DNA of 64,000 bases from the NCBI RefSeq assembly GCF_008629695.1, contig NZ_VWSH01000004.1:677093-741092 (forward strand). The letters run 5' to 3'. Position numbers and translations under genes: made by a program. Numbering within the stretch: the stretch's first letter is position 1; each line of letters opens with the position of its first letter. The notes under the pieces were generated by a model. The model did not search any database and had not been told where the DNA came from. It saw nothing but the letters and a program-made list of their open reading frames with translations. Origin of the DNA: Taibaiella lutea. Lineage in GTDB: Bacteria; Bacteroidota; Bacteroidia; Chitinophagales; Chitinophagaceae. Of the stretch, positions 15,674-23,113 are shown piece after piece.

Positions 15674-16509
15674 ATTGGACAGGGATCTGAACCTTCACCA
15701 TCTTTAATTTCTTCTGCATCATCAAATGACATCGTTCCGGAATTGGCATTGTCATTTATATCGTTTTTTACGCTTTCAACCGCCGCATCATTATCAATGT
15801 CCTGATTCATTGCTCCAGCCATTTCTACCGATAAGAAACCATAATGGGATAAAAGATTACGCAAGACTGTCTTTGTAGCCATTTCATCAAAGTTTGATTT
15901 CCAAGGGCTGCTGGTTGAATTATAGGATTTGCTGTATCGCTTTGCATGTGCATCTACTTTATCCTTAGTCATGTATAAAGTCTTTGAAAACCCATTCAGC
16001 ATCTCAATATGTGCGAAGTAGCCTATAACAGTTTCACTTTTCTTCTCACCTGTCAAATCAAATTCACCGGTGAGCTTATTCTTTGTTTTGAACTCACCTT
16101 CATATACCAAATCAGCATTAATGATTTTATACTGCCCGGTTCTCATTGCTAATTGGATATATCCTTTATAGCCCAATTGAAATGTAGGCTCCATGACTTT
16201 AATCCACTTCCCTTCAGCATCCTTTCCCTTTGTATTATTGAAACCAATCACATAAGCAAAGCCCAGGGATTTGTTGATCGGTAGTTTAAGTACAGCAGCT
16301 TTTAAGCATTCTTTTACTACGGCTCCGGCATCACATTGTTGAAGGCTTGAATCGCTACCATATAAATCGATTACGGATGCAATGAACATATCTGAATGTT
16401 CTTTCAATGCATTTTTGAATTGAACTGTTACGCTTTCGGCAGAAAGGACACTTTTTAATTTGTCTATGGATGACTTTTGTAATTGTTGGTTATTGTTATC
16501 AGCTGACAT
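15670..16509 (-). CDS. recT: RecT single-strand annealing protein
   Basis: A 279-residue RecT family protein starting at an ATG. Recognisable segments are G-F-A-Y-V-I-G-F-N-N, P-T-F-Q-L-G-Y-K-G-Y-I-Q-L-A-M-R-T-G and W-K-S-N-F-D-E-M-A-x-K-T-V-L-R, which mark the RecT core. It would bind single-stranded DNA and anneal complementary strands in phage homologous recombination. The tail is acidic. It precedes the MBL nuclease (4-base overlap) and follows the Rad50-like gene. Confidence 0.93.
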   Translation of the reverse strand: MSADNNNQQLQKSSIDKLKSVLSAESVTVQFKNALKEHSDMFIASVIDLYGSDSSLQQCDAGAVVKECLKAAVLKLPINKSLGFAYVIGFNNTKGKDAEGKWIKVMEPTFQLGYKGYIQLAMRTGQYKIINADLVYEGEFKTKNKLTGEFDLTGEKKSETVIGYFAHIEMLNGFSKTLYMTKDKVDAHAKRYSKSYNSTSSPWKSNFDEMATKTVLRNLLSHYGFLSVEMAGAMNQDIDNDAAVESVKNDINDNANSGTMSFDDAEEIKDGEGSDPCPI

Positions 16510-16597
16510 AGCTATAAGATTTTAAATTTTTAAAGAGTTGTTTTTAATAACCGGCTGTATAAACAGCCAGTCTAAACCAATTCACCATGAAAAAAGG

Positions 16598-18685
16598 TTA
16601 TACTGCTTCCAGCATGCCAACCGATTCGGTTATGGTTAGCTTTTCATGAGCAGGTGAAACAATAAGATTGATTATTTGGGTAACAGTGTCGATAAGCTCC
16701 GTAACCGATTCTCGGCCATCTATGAACATCGGCGCATAGATGTTATAGTGCTTACTGAGCGTATTGATGATGTCCACACCGGCATTTATAATTGAAGCAG
16801 TATTTACCGCGCCGCCATGGATAGGCTTGCCATTTACGAGGCATTCACAATCCTCATCAATTTCACCGTTAATCTGTGTCCTAAACATTTTGAATGAAAC
16901 GTAGCTGAACATTTTGTTTACAATGTTTTCTACCTCATCCATCTGCTTTAAGCTGAACTGTAACATGTAAAATTCCTTTTTCTCCAGGTCAGCCACTTGC
17001 TGGGATAATATTTTTTCCTGAGCTTTCAGCTCTTCAATTCTGAGAAGGTTATTTTTGATAAGCACTTCGTTTTGTAGGTCCTTGCTTATTACCTCTAAGG
17101 ATGCCCTGATTTCATTTTTACGGATAATCAATACGCTATTATCTACCGGCTTGAATTCAGCAAGTTCAGCGTCGATTTCATGTACCTTAGCCGTAAGGAT
17201 TTTGTACTCCTCGTTTTTATCAAGGGCTTCGTTCAACACTTCATCAGGAGATTGCCTGTCTTCTTTAGGCTTATTAAGATGGGCTTGTAATGTATTTTGA
17301 TTATTGGAAATTCGCAATTTGATATCGCTTACTTCTTTTTCCTTTTCAACAATATCTTTTTTGATAAGGGTTATTGCCTCATTGTATTCGGAAAGCTTAT
17401 CAGTTTCTGCTTTCAATTTATCCTTTTCTGCATCCGATTTTTCAACGAAAGAATCCAATGACTGTTTTTTTGTGATATTGAAAGTTTCAATAAGTTCCTG
17501 CTTCTTTATAGCGATATCACTTTCTTCATAGCCACGCTTACACGTCGGGCAACAGAATTCTTTCTCGTCGAAAGTGATGGTCTTACCATTTAACTCAATC
17601 CACCTTGAACGATAATCAGCAATAGACTCATTTAATGATTTGATATCCTTGTTACAGGTGTCAATTTTGGCATTACCCGATTCAATCCGTTGGTTAAGAT
17701 ATATAAGGTCTTTGTTTGCGTCATCTACGAGTTGGACATCTGTTTTAATTTCCTGTTCAAACTTCATCTTAGTTTCATCAGGGCTATTATATTTTGCTGA
17801 AATGCTTGTTTTTAAAGCATCGGATATTAATTGCGCCTGGCTGCTAAGGTTGTAACGTTCTTTCCTAAGTTCATCAATTTTTCTATCCTGCAAGCTGTTG
17901 GCTTCATTCTTGTTGTTTATGGCATTTTCAATACTGGATAATTCTTCATCCAGCTTTGCCTTTTCTGCTTTAAGCCTTTCAAAAGGATGTTGAAGGCTGT
18001 TATTGGCTCGTTGGACTTCATCAATGCGTGATGGAATCAATTCCAGTTCATCTTTGGCCTTTCTTCTTTCAGCCGCTATCTGTGTTTTAAACTCTTTGAA
18101 TGATTTCTTTTGCCCTAAGAATTCACCAATGAAAGAGTAATTCGGGTTTGAGGCAATCAATGCATTTGTATCAACACCACCGGCCATGTCAATTAATACC
18201 GCTCGTCTTTCATTCCACTTTAGCGAATTGAAATAACCTGTATTGCTGAACAGCTTCAATTTATCTTCGGGTATGAATTGGGAAATCTTTAGCTGGTATT
18301 CCTTCATGTTAACCGGTACGCCATTATAGAAATAAGTAGTTTCATTGCCTTTGAATTCATCCTCCAGTTGGCCTTTTGGTTTTTTCCATTTTTCGGAATG
18401 AACCTTTTTAAGCGTTATTTCTTCACCATCCATTTCAAACACACCTTCAACGATATTGTCAAGCTTTTGGGAACGGTTACCGCTTTGGTCAATAGGTTTT
18501 ATTTCAAAGTCTTTTTCGTCATTACTATTCTTGCCTGTCATTAACCAATGATAAGCGTCGGATATAGTAGTCTTGCCTGAACCGTTGGCACCAAACACGA
18601 AATTTTCTTTCTCATTGAATTGGATTGAAAAATCAGATATGCCTTTGAAATTTGTTATCCGGAGTGATTTAAGTATAAGTTTCAT
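16598..18685 (-). CDS. Rad50/SMC-like ATPase with zinc hook
   Basis: A 695-residue AAA protein starting at an ATG. Walker A is G-A-N-G-S-G-K-T (32-39), a long coiled coil follows, and C-C-P-T-C near 379-382 is a Rad50-type zinc hook (CxxC). The C-terminal lobe has a Walker-B-like M-F-I-D-G-R-E-S at about 653-660. It probably tethers DNA ends and partners with a nuclease; the MBL-fold and DnaQ-like nucleases are the nearest candidates, since no SbcD-type nuclease is seen. It lies first in the recombination block. Confidence 0.9.
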   Translation of the reverse strand: MKLILKSLRITNFKGISDFSIQFNEKENFVFGANGSGKTTISDAYHWLMTGKNSNDEKDFEIKPIDQSGNRSQKLDNIVEGVFEMDGEEITLKKVHSEKWKKPKGQLEDEFKGNETTYFYNGVPVNMKEYQLKISQFIPEDKLKLFSNTGYFNSLKWNERRAVLIDMAGGVDTNALIASNPNYSFIGEFLGQKKSFKEFKTQIAAERRKAKDELELIPSRIDEVQRANNSLQHPFERLKAEKAKLDEELSSIENAINNKNEANSLQDRKIDELRKERYNLSSQAQLISDALKTSISAKYNSPDETKMKFEQEIKTDVQLVDDANKDLIYLNQRIESGNAKIDTCNKDIKSLNESIADYRSRWIELNGKTITFDEKEFCCPTCKRGYEESDIAIKKQELIETFNITKKQSLDSFVEKSDAEKDKLKAETDKLSEYNEAITLIKKDIVEKEKEVSDIKLRISNNQNTLQAHLNKPKEDRQSPDEVLNEALDKNEEYKILTAKVHEIDAELAEFKPVDNSVLIIRKNEIRASLEVISKDLQNEVLIKNNLLRIEELKAQEKILSQQVADLEKKEFYMLQFSLKQMDEVENIVNKMFSYVSFKMFRTQINGEIDEDCECLVNGKPIHGGAVNTASIINAGVDIINTLSKHYNIYAPMFIDGRESVTELIDTVTQIINLIVSPAHEKLTITESVGMLEAV

Positions 18686-18714
18686 GTGTATTGATTTTAT
18701 GCTGTGATTGGATT

Positions 18715-18927
18715 TTATACTACCTTTTGAAGAGTTGTTAGGGTTAGTGGCACACCGGTGATGTGTTTATATTGAATTCTTGCCAATGCAAGCAACTCAC
18801 TTGTACCAACAGGTGCCGTATCAGATTCTAATAATGTATTGAGCTCAGTTGCGTACTCCAAAAGCTGAGGAGCGTCCATTTCTCTTATTTGTTTTTCTTC
18901 GCTTACTGAATGAGGTATGAAATTCAT
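18715..18927 (-). CDS. Small phage hypothetical protein
   Basis: A 70-residue protein starting at an ATG. The middle (APQLLEYATELNTLL) is an amphipathic helix and the C-terminal part is hydrophobic/beta-like. No family recognised. It is the first gene upstream of the Rad50-like gene on the same strand with a 30-base gap. Confidence 0.5.
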   Translation of the reverse strand: MNFIPHSVSEEKQIREMDAPQLLEYATELNTLLESDTAPVGTSELLALARIQYKHITGVPLTLTTLQKVV

Positions 18928-19011
18928 TTGTGAAATAATTTATGGTTTTGAAAAGTTGGTTTTGAATAAGAAGGCCAGAGAATATCGCGATAGATGGTAT
19001 CAGGTAGGTTA

Positions 19012-19323
19012 TCATGTTAGCTTACTTTGCCTGAGTATATAATCACCGTATTCAACTCTTAGTTCCTGCAACCTTATTTCATCCTTACTTATGAAGGCAT
19101 CCATCATATCGATTTCGTGAACCAAATCTTTGAACCTTACACAGCTGTAATCTTTCGGCTGCAATACTTTCTCAGCGCAAAAGCGGAATGCCTCCAGATG
19201 CTCCGATGTCTTGCATGCATAAAGCTGCTTGAACAGATAAGCAAATCTTCTATCCTGCATTAACCTTTTTGCGTTCCGGTTATAGAATATCCAATTGATA
19301 AAGCGTTTGTAAAGACGTTTCAT
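19012..19323 (-). CDS. Basic phage hypothetical protein
   Basis: A 103-residue protein starting at an ATG. The N-terminus is strongly basic and aromatic (MKRLYKRFINWIFYNRN), possibly RNA- or DNA-binding, followed by a helical region with conserved-looking Cys/Trp-free segments. No family recognised. It is in the early minus-strand operon, near its promoter end. Confidence 0.55.
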   Translation of the reverse strand: MKRLYKRFINWIFYNRNAKRLMQDRRFAYLFKQLYACKTSEHLEAFRFCAEKVLQPKDYSCVRFKDLVHEIDMMDAFISKDEIRLQELRVEYGDYILRQSKLT

Positions 19324-19394
19324 GACAAGAAATTTGAATGGTGAGTAATCGGAGTATCAGGAATAACCCCATGAGGAACTCTTCTGAACTGGCG

Positions 19395-19574
19395 CTAGCC
19401 GAGCGTTTCATGAATTACCTTCATAGAGGTAATCTCTGTATGGCATTTGTCCAGAAGCTTATCGGCATTATCAAGATCTAAAATCATTGATTCAGACCAT
19501 AGAAGCTGCAGCTGCTTTTGCGCTTTTTCAAGAAAAGCTTTTTGTTGTAGGAATTTTTCTTCGTTACTTTGCAT
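19395..19574 (-). CDS. 59-residue helical phage protein
   Basis: A reading frame starting at ATG 19574-19572 and ending at TAG 19397-19395. The product is 59 residues, mostly helical with alternating charged and leucine residues (MQSNEEKFLQQKAFLEKAQ at the start) and one Cys near the C-terminus, and has coding-like composition. It fills what would otherwise be a 300-base gap between two early genes. No family recognised. Confidence 0.5.
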   Translation of the reverse strand: MQSNEEKFLQQKAFLEKAQKQLQLLWSESMILDLDNADKLLDKCHTEITSMKVIHETLG

Positions 19575-19601
19575 GATTATAACTTTAGAGAGTGAATAAT
19601 T

Positions 19602-19628
19602 GCCTCCATTGCCGTGGGGGCTTTTTTT
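19602..19628 (+). terminator. Plus-strand hairpin with T-run inside minus operon
   Basis: A 6-bp stem GCCTCC/GGGGGC followed by seven T's is terminator-shaped only when read on the plus strand, while the flanking genes are on the minus strand. On the minus strand the hairpin is followed by no T-run. Confidence 0.4.
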
Positions 19629-19631
19629 ATT

Positions 19632-19886
19632 TTAAGAAATTGCTTTTTGATATAGTTTATCCCGTTGCTCATCGGATAGATACTGTTTCTTTATCCGTTT
19701 CCCCTTTCGGGGGGAAGAGGTAGAAACCTCTTCCTTTCTCTTTAATAAAAGTGTAGCACGGTTGGAATAGATACTTACCTGTTTCAGGCAAAATGATATC
19801 TCTTCATCAGTATTTTTAAATGATGCTGCCATCTTGTTTATAAGTTTAAAAGCCCTACTTGTTGCCTTTCGGGCTTTATCATACAT
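19632..19886 (-). CDS. Basic phage hypothetical protein
   Basis: An 84-residue protein starting at an ATG. Residues 1-55 form helices with two Cys-containing segments; the C-terminal third is very basic (SPRKGKRIKKQYLSDEQRD), suggesting nucleic-acid binding. No family recognised. It is the most promoter-proximal minus-strand gene of the right half before the divergent small gene at 19911. Confidence 0.55.
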   Translation of the reverse strand: MYDKARKATSRAFKLINKMAASFKNTDEEISFCLKQVSIYSNRATLLLKRKEEVSTSSPRKGKRIKKQYLSDEQRDKLYQKAIS

Positions 19887-19910
19887 TTACAGTAACCAAA
19901 CCTTATTTGT

Positions 19911-20099
19911 ATGAGTAATTCTATTGTTTCTAAATTATCTGCATTCACATGTCCTGTTTGCAATGAGAAGCCTAATATATCTTTTGGCTCAGATGGGTCA
20001 TTAAAAATCGAAACATGCTGTGAGGCTTTTCAAAAGTTTATGGAGTCAAAAATTGATGACCTTCCTTTTCTTGATCAACCTGAATCAGAGACTATTTGA
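19911..20099 (+). CDS. Small zinc-ribbon-like protein
   Basis: A 62-residue protein starting at an ATG on the plus strand. It has CPVC near residue 14 and C-C near residue 36, which could bind one zinc ion. The acidic tail overlaps the 3' end of the minus-strand gene at 20075. It diverges from the gene ending at 19886 and is one of the few plus-strand genes here. The family is unknown. Confidence 0.55.
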   Translation: MSNSIVSKLSAFTCPVCNEKPNISFGSDGSLKIETCCEAFQKFMESKIDDLPFLDQPESETI

Positions 20100-20278
20100 A
20101 CATCGGTGTTTGAATTGGAAACAACTATAATTGCTCCGATACTTACCCAGCTTTTTTGATCGTTTGTAAACTCATCTTGTATAGTTTTTTTCAATCGATC
20201 TAGCCATGCTATTGCTTCTGCTTGCGATTCAGTTTTAATCCTGTCATTAAAAGGAAATTTGTAAACCCTGGTTATCAT
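20075..20278 (-). CDS. Small phage hypothetical protein
   Basis: A 67-residue protein starting at an ATG that overlaps the upstream Cro-like gene by 4 bases, so it is likely in the same transcript. It is compact, with an amphipathic helix (AEAIAWLDRLKKTIQDEF) and a C-terminal beta hairpin. No family recognised. Confidence 0.5.
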   Translation of the reverse strand: MITRVYKFPFNDRIKTESQAEAIAWLDRLKKTIQDEFTNDQKSWVSIGAIIVVSNSNTDVQIVSDSG

Positions 20279-20556
20279 ATCGCTTCTTTTATATAGTCAT
20301 CAACATTGGCATCGTCTCCTTTGAAGTACTTCACAAGCGTTTCAAGACTTTTACGTTGAATCCTTTTCCCGTCAATCACGTTTTTGAAAGTCTGCCTCAA
20401 AACGCCTGTTTTCTCTTCCATCAATACCGCATTTCCCCGCTTGCTATATTTCCTTTTAATCAATCTCCTGAACGATGGCAGAACATCTACCGAACGATGG
20501 GTATTTTCGATTGAACCCGACATTTTATTGATTATGTTATTATCTTTACTTTCCAT
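20275..20556 (-). CDS. Cro-like HTH regulator
   Basis: A 93-residue protein starting at an ATG. Residues about 30-80 read as a lambda-Cro/XRE-like fold: A-V-L-M-E-E-K-T-G-V-L-R-Q-T-F-K-N-V-I-D-G-K-R-I then S-L-E-T-L-V-K-Y-F. It is divergent from the CI-like gene 125 bases away and starts within 1 base of an inverted repeat. Position and size make it the likely early antirepressor; DNA binding is inferred. Confidence 0.75.
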   Translation of the reverse strand: MESKDNNIINKMSGSIENTHRSVDVLPSFRRLIKRKYSKRGNAVLMEEKTGVLRQTFKNVIDGKRIQRKSLETLVKYFKGDDANVDDYIKEAI

Positions 20557-20602
20557 TTCAATTACATTTGTAGTTTGTAATTGAATTACCGTTTCAATTA
20601 CA
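20557..20602. promoter_or_regulatory. TTCAATTACA operator sites (10-bp dyad plus half-site)
   Basis: TTCAATTACA at 20557-20566 and its perfect reverse complement TGTAATTGAA at 20576-20585 form a 10-bp inverted repeat with a 9-base spacer; a third direct copy lies at 20593-20602. It sits between the Cro-like start and the divergent repressor, and is a different sequence from the neighbouring dyads, so it may be recognised by a different regulator. Confidence 0.65.
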
Positions 20603-20610
20603 ATGCAAAT

Positions 20611-20659
20611 ATTCGAAACTTATTTCGAATTAAAAAATTATTTCGAAACTTTTTTCGAT
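20611..20659. promoter_or_regulatory. Paired TTTCGAA repressor operators
   Basis: ATTCGAAA-N4-TTTCGAAT (20611-20630) is a perfect 8-bp inverted repeat, and a second copy with 6-bp arms, TTCGAAA-N4-TTTCGAT, lies at 20642-20659. Copies are about 30 bp apart, near three helical turns. The second overlaps a TATAAT-like box (20659-20664) upstream of the repressor, so binding would block or tune that promoter. Confidence 0.75.
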
Positions 20660-20680
20660 ATAATTACATATTAATTAATA

Positions 20681-21199
20681 ATGAAATTATTTCAAAATAG
20701 ATTACAGGAGCTTATAAACGAGTTCGCAAAAGGTAATAATTCAAGATTTGCATCATTAGTAAACTCTGATGAAGCCAAAATCCGTAATTACTTAAAGGGA
20801 ACCCAGCCAAAACTTGATTTTATACAATCGGTAATGAATAAATTCGAAATAAATTTCGAGTGGTTCATTTTAGGAAAGGGAAGTATGTTTGAGAAGGAAC
20901 AAAAAAAAATAATTATTGACTCATGTTCAAACGAAAATGAAACCAATAATTCAAAAGTGGTTGAAATAAGTGAAGGCATAATGTCCTTACTAGAACTTAT
21001 TAGAAATGACCAAAAAGATTTAATTACTAATTTAAAGAATATACAGGTTCTTTCTGAAACAAGTCAAGAAAAGCTTTTGGATGTATCTCACAATTCTGAT
21101 GACGAACGAGAAGTCGCAAAATTAAAGGCGGATCTTGCTGCTGGAAAATTGAGCGTAAGGAACCCTCCGGTAAAACGTAAGGCTTCCGAGAAGAAATAG
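20681..21199 (+). CDS. CI-like phage repressor (HTH)
   Basis: A 172-residue protein starting at an ATG. The N-terminal 70 residues are an XRE-type HTH (R-F-A-S-L-V-N-S-D-E-A-K-I-R-N-Y-L then F-I-L-G-K-G). A charged central linker and a basic tail ending K-R-K-A-S-E-K-K follow; no peptidase (LexA-type) Ser-Lys pair is evident, so induction need not be RecA-driven. It is plus-strand, divergent from the Cro-like gene, with operators at both ends, as expected for an autoregulated lysogeny repressor. Confidence 0.8.
   Translation: MKLFQNRLQELINEFAKGNNSRFASLVNSDEAKIRNYLKGTQPKLDFIQSVMNKFEINFEWFILGKGSMFEKEQKKIIIDSCSNENETNNSKVVEISEGIMSLLELIRNDQKDLITNLKNIQVLSETSQEKLLDVSHNSDDEREVAKLKADLAAGKLSVRNPPVKRKASEKK
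20843..20860. promoter_or_regulatory. Third TTCGAAA operator inside repressor gene
   Basis: TTCGAAA-N4-TTTCGAG lies inside the repressor coding sequence with the same 4-base spacing as the two intergenic dyads and only one arm mismatch. It encodes N-K-F-E-I-N-F-E-W, so could be fortuitous, but the exact spacing favours an operator used for looping or auxiliary binding. Confidence 0.5.
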
Positions 21200-21276
21200 A
21201 GTTCTTAATTGAATTAGATATTGGTGTTATTTTTTTCATGCTAATAAAAAACGAAATGCAAAACAACAGTACGTGT

Positions 21277-21293
21277 ACGCCATTAAATGGCGT
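21277..21293. promoter_or_regulatory. Palindrome ACGCCATT-A-AATGGCGT
   Basis: A perfect 8-bp inverted repeat with a one-base centre, 17 bases before the lipoprotein start. Its short spacing is operator-like rather than terminator-like, and there is no T-run. The HTH protein at 22516 is a candidate binder. Confidence 0.5.
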
Positions 21294-21310
21294 TATGTAA
21301 ATAATTAATT

Positions 21311-21925
21311 ATGGGACGAAAGATTACATTTAACTTTTATTTTCTATTTGCTTTACTAACGACATTTTCATCATGTAAATCAAAAGAAGAAAATCTATAT
21401 AATAATATTTATACGGACTTTAAAGCAGCTATAAACGACTCAAATCAATACGAAATATATAGTTATGCATTAATAATTTCATCTGATTCTGAAGGATTTG
21501 ATACAAAACAAATAAAAGAAGCCAACTTTTGGATTAACAGATATAAAGTTGATTCTACAAAAGATGCAGAAATTAAGAAAGAAATTACCTTCAATGATTC
21601 CGTTAGATTTTACAAGATGGGAACTTGGGAAATTATTAGGATTGATGATCAAGAGGAGAAGTGTAACAGAAAGCAATTGCACATGTTACTAAAAACAAAG
21701 TCTTATGATACATCGGAGTTAGCTTTTGCTGCTAAATACCTTGCAGAGCATGCATTAATGACAATAAAAGAAAATCCAGAATGTTCATTCCCAAAAATGA
21801 GTTCTGCATTTATTTATAAAAATACTAGTGATTATTATGATGGACAAGGACCTGTTGCGGGTTGCAGTTTTACTCCAAGTGATTACAAGGGAATTGTTTT
21901 TATAAATAATTTTATGCTTAAGTAA
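21311..21925 (+). CDS. Phage-borne lipoprotein, hypothetical
   Basis: A 204-residue protein starting at an ATG. It has a signal peptide ending L-T-T-F-S-S-C (lipobox with Cys22) and a mature part without recognisable domains, rich in aromatic and charged residues. The lipid-anchored location is inferred from the lipobox. It is the first of three plus-strand genes between the repressor and the attachment site and so is lysogenic cargo rather than virion machinery. Confidence 0.75.
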   Translation: MGRKITFNFYFLFALLTTFSSCKSKEENLYNNIYTDFKAAINDSNQYEIYSYALIISSDSEGFDTKQIKEANFWINRYKVDSTKDAEIKKEITFNDSVRFYKMGTWEIIRIDDQEEKCNRKQLHMLLKTKSYDTSELAFAAKYLAEHALMTIKENPECSFPKMSSAFIYKNTSDYYDGQGPVAGCSFTPSDYKGIVFINNFMLK

Positions 21926-21956
21926 ATTATTAAGCAATAAATTTTAAAACTTGCTA

Positions 21957-22496
21957 ATGAAAAAACTACTATTCACTTTACTAATTATATCTCCAGCATT
22001 TGCAAGTGCTCAAATCGCTGGCTTTAGTCCGTATGTAGACATTGGTTTAACATATAATGGTGGAGAAAATGGAAAGAGCGGAACATTTACGGCTGGAGGT
22101 TCAGCAACTATTGATTACAGCATCATTAAGTATCTGCAGGTAGGTATAGGCGCAATTCTCTATTCTTATAATTCAGTAAGATTCAATGGAGACTTTTCAA
22201 TGACGAGTGCATATATCGATATCAAACCAAAATATGATTACAAGAAGAATACTTTTTTCGCACTCGGACAAATAGGCAAAACATTTAAGACAATCAATGG
22301 CCTTGTCGAATCGGAAAAATATGGTTTATACTATGCTGCCGGTGCAGGAGCTGGACACAAGTTTACAAAATATGCCGGTATTTATCTTAGCGCCAAGGTT
22401 GTAAATACAAACTTCAAAGTTTTAGTAAACAGCGTAGAAAATCCAACTAATTACAATAATAATGCCATGGTACTTTCAGTGGGCTATTATTTTTAA
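21957..22496 (+). CDS. Small outer-membrane beta-barrel, secreted
   Basis: A 179-residue protein started at ATG 21957 (a TTG at 21951 would add two residues). A signal peptide (MKKLLFTLLIISPAFASAQ) is cleaved after A-S-A-Q. The mature part has alternating aromatic/hydrophobic strands with G-x-G turns and ends in a C-terminal G-Y-Y-F, as in 8-stranded OmpA/OprF-like barrels. Function unknown; a surface change in the lysogen, such as phage exclusion, is possible. It starts 31 bases after the lipoprotein. Confidence 0.75.
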   Translation: MKKLLFTLLIISPAFASAQIAGFSPYVDIGLTYNGGENGKSGTFTAGGSATIDYSIIKYLQVGIGAILYSYNSVRFNGDFSMTSAYIDIKPKYDYKKNTFFALGQIGKTFKTINGLVESEKYGLYYAAGAGAGHKFTKYAGIYLSAKVVNTNFKVLVNSVENPTNYNNNAMVLSVGYYF

Positions 22497-22515
22497 TTCG
22501 ATAAACAAATAAGAC

Positions 22516-22896
22516 TTGGAAAGGGTAACCAAAAAGAAAGCAACACCAAAACTATTCATAGCAGATCAAAGAATGCTGGAGTTAATGAAACACATTGTTT
22601 CAGTGAACTTAAAAGATGTCACTACCCAGCAGGACTTCTGCGAAGCAATCGGAATTTTAAAGGGAGGAATTGCGCCAATCAGAAAAGGAGAAAGACATTT
22701 TACCACGGCTCAGATTCTAAATGCATGCAGGTATTTCAATGTCGATGTGAACTGGCTCTTTGGATTTACTGAGAATATGTTCAGGAGCCAGGATAAAACG
22801 GCATTAGAATTGTTGAAAGAAGCGGTTATAGCAGTTGATACTGCCTATGGGCCGAAAACAAATACTAACGCACGTGCTTATAATAAAAAGAAGTAA
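22516..22896 (+). CDS. HTH-type regulator
   Basis: A 126-residue protein if started at the TTG at 22516; an ATG at 22573 (residue 20) would also keep the HTH. Residues about 40-85 read as a CI/XRE-like HTH: T-T-Q-Q-D-F-C-E-A-I-G-I-L-K-G-G-I-A then Y-F-N-V-D-V-N-W-L-F-G-F, the latter like the dimerisation linker of CI repressors. Last gene before the attachment site; it may regulate the two membrane-protein genes before it. Confidence 0.65.
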   Translation: MERVTKKKATPKLFIADQRMLELMKHIVSVNLKDVTTQQDFCEAIGILKGGIAPIRKGERHFTTAQILNACRYFNVDVNWLFGFTENMFRSQDKTALELLKEAVIAVDTAYGPKTNTNARAYNKKK

Positions 22897-23015
22897 TCTT
22901 CAGCAAATAGGAAGGTATAAAAATCGCATAAAAAATATATAAACCGACGTAAACAATCAAAGACTAAAAAATTAACTATCAGTTACTTAGAAAAACAAAA
23001 ACACATTTTTTCCTT

Positions 23016-23061
23016 TTGTGGTTCCGAAGGTCGTGGGTTCGAGACCCATTATCCTCCCCCA
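23016..23061 (+). other. Phage attachment site: 3' part of tRNA-His(GTG)
   Basis: TTGTGGT-TCCGA, a variable AGGTC, the T-arm GTGGG-TTCGAGA-CCCAT and an acceptor strand ending near CCCA reproduce the 3' half of a tRNA from anticodon loop to 3' end; the GTG anticodon context best fits tRNA-His. There is no 5' half upstream, so it is a truncated gene copy, as left when a tyrosine integrase recombines into a tRNA. It marks the right end of the prophage; the intact copy should be at the left end, outside the window. Confidence 0.75.
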
Positions 23062-23096
23062 AAAAAGGGTTGTTTCGAAAGAAGCAATCCTTTTTT
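23061..23096 (+). terminator. tRNA-His terminator
   Basis: GGGTTG/CAATCC stem (one G-U pair) with A-run and T-run on either side, directly after the tRNA fragment, as expected for the host tRNA terminator. Confidence 0.75.
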
Positions 23097-23113
23097 GCTT
23101 GAATAAAACCCCG

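Noticed and set aside
1..22896. Integrase or terminase in this part of the prophage
   Set aside because: None found among the listed genes; they must lie outside the window, so the prophage cannot be called complete.
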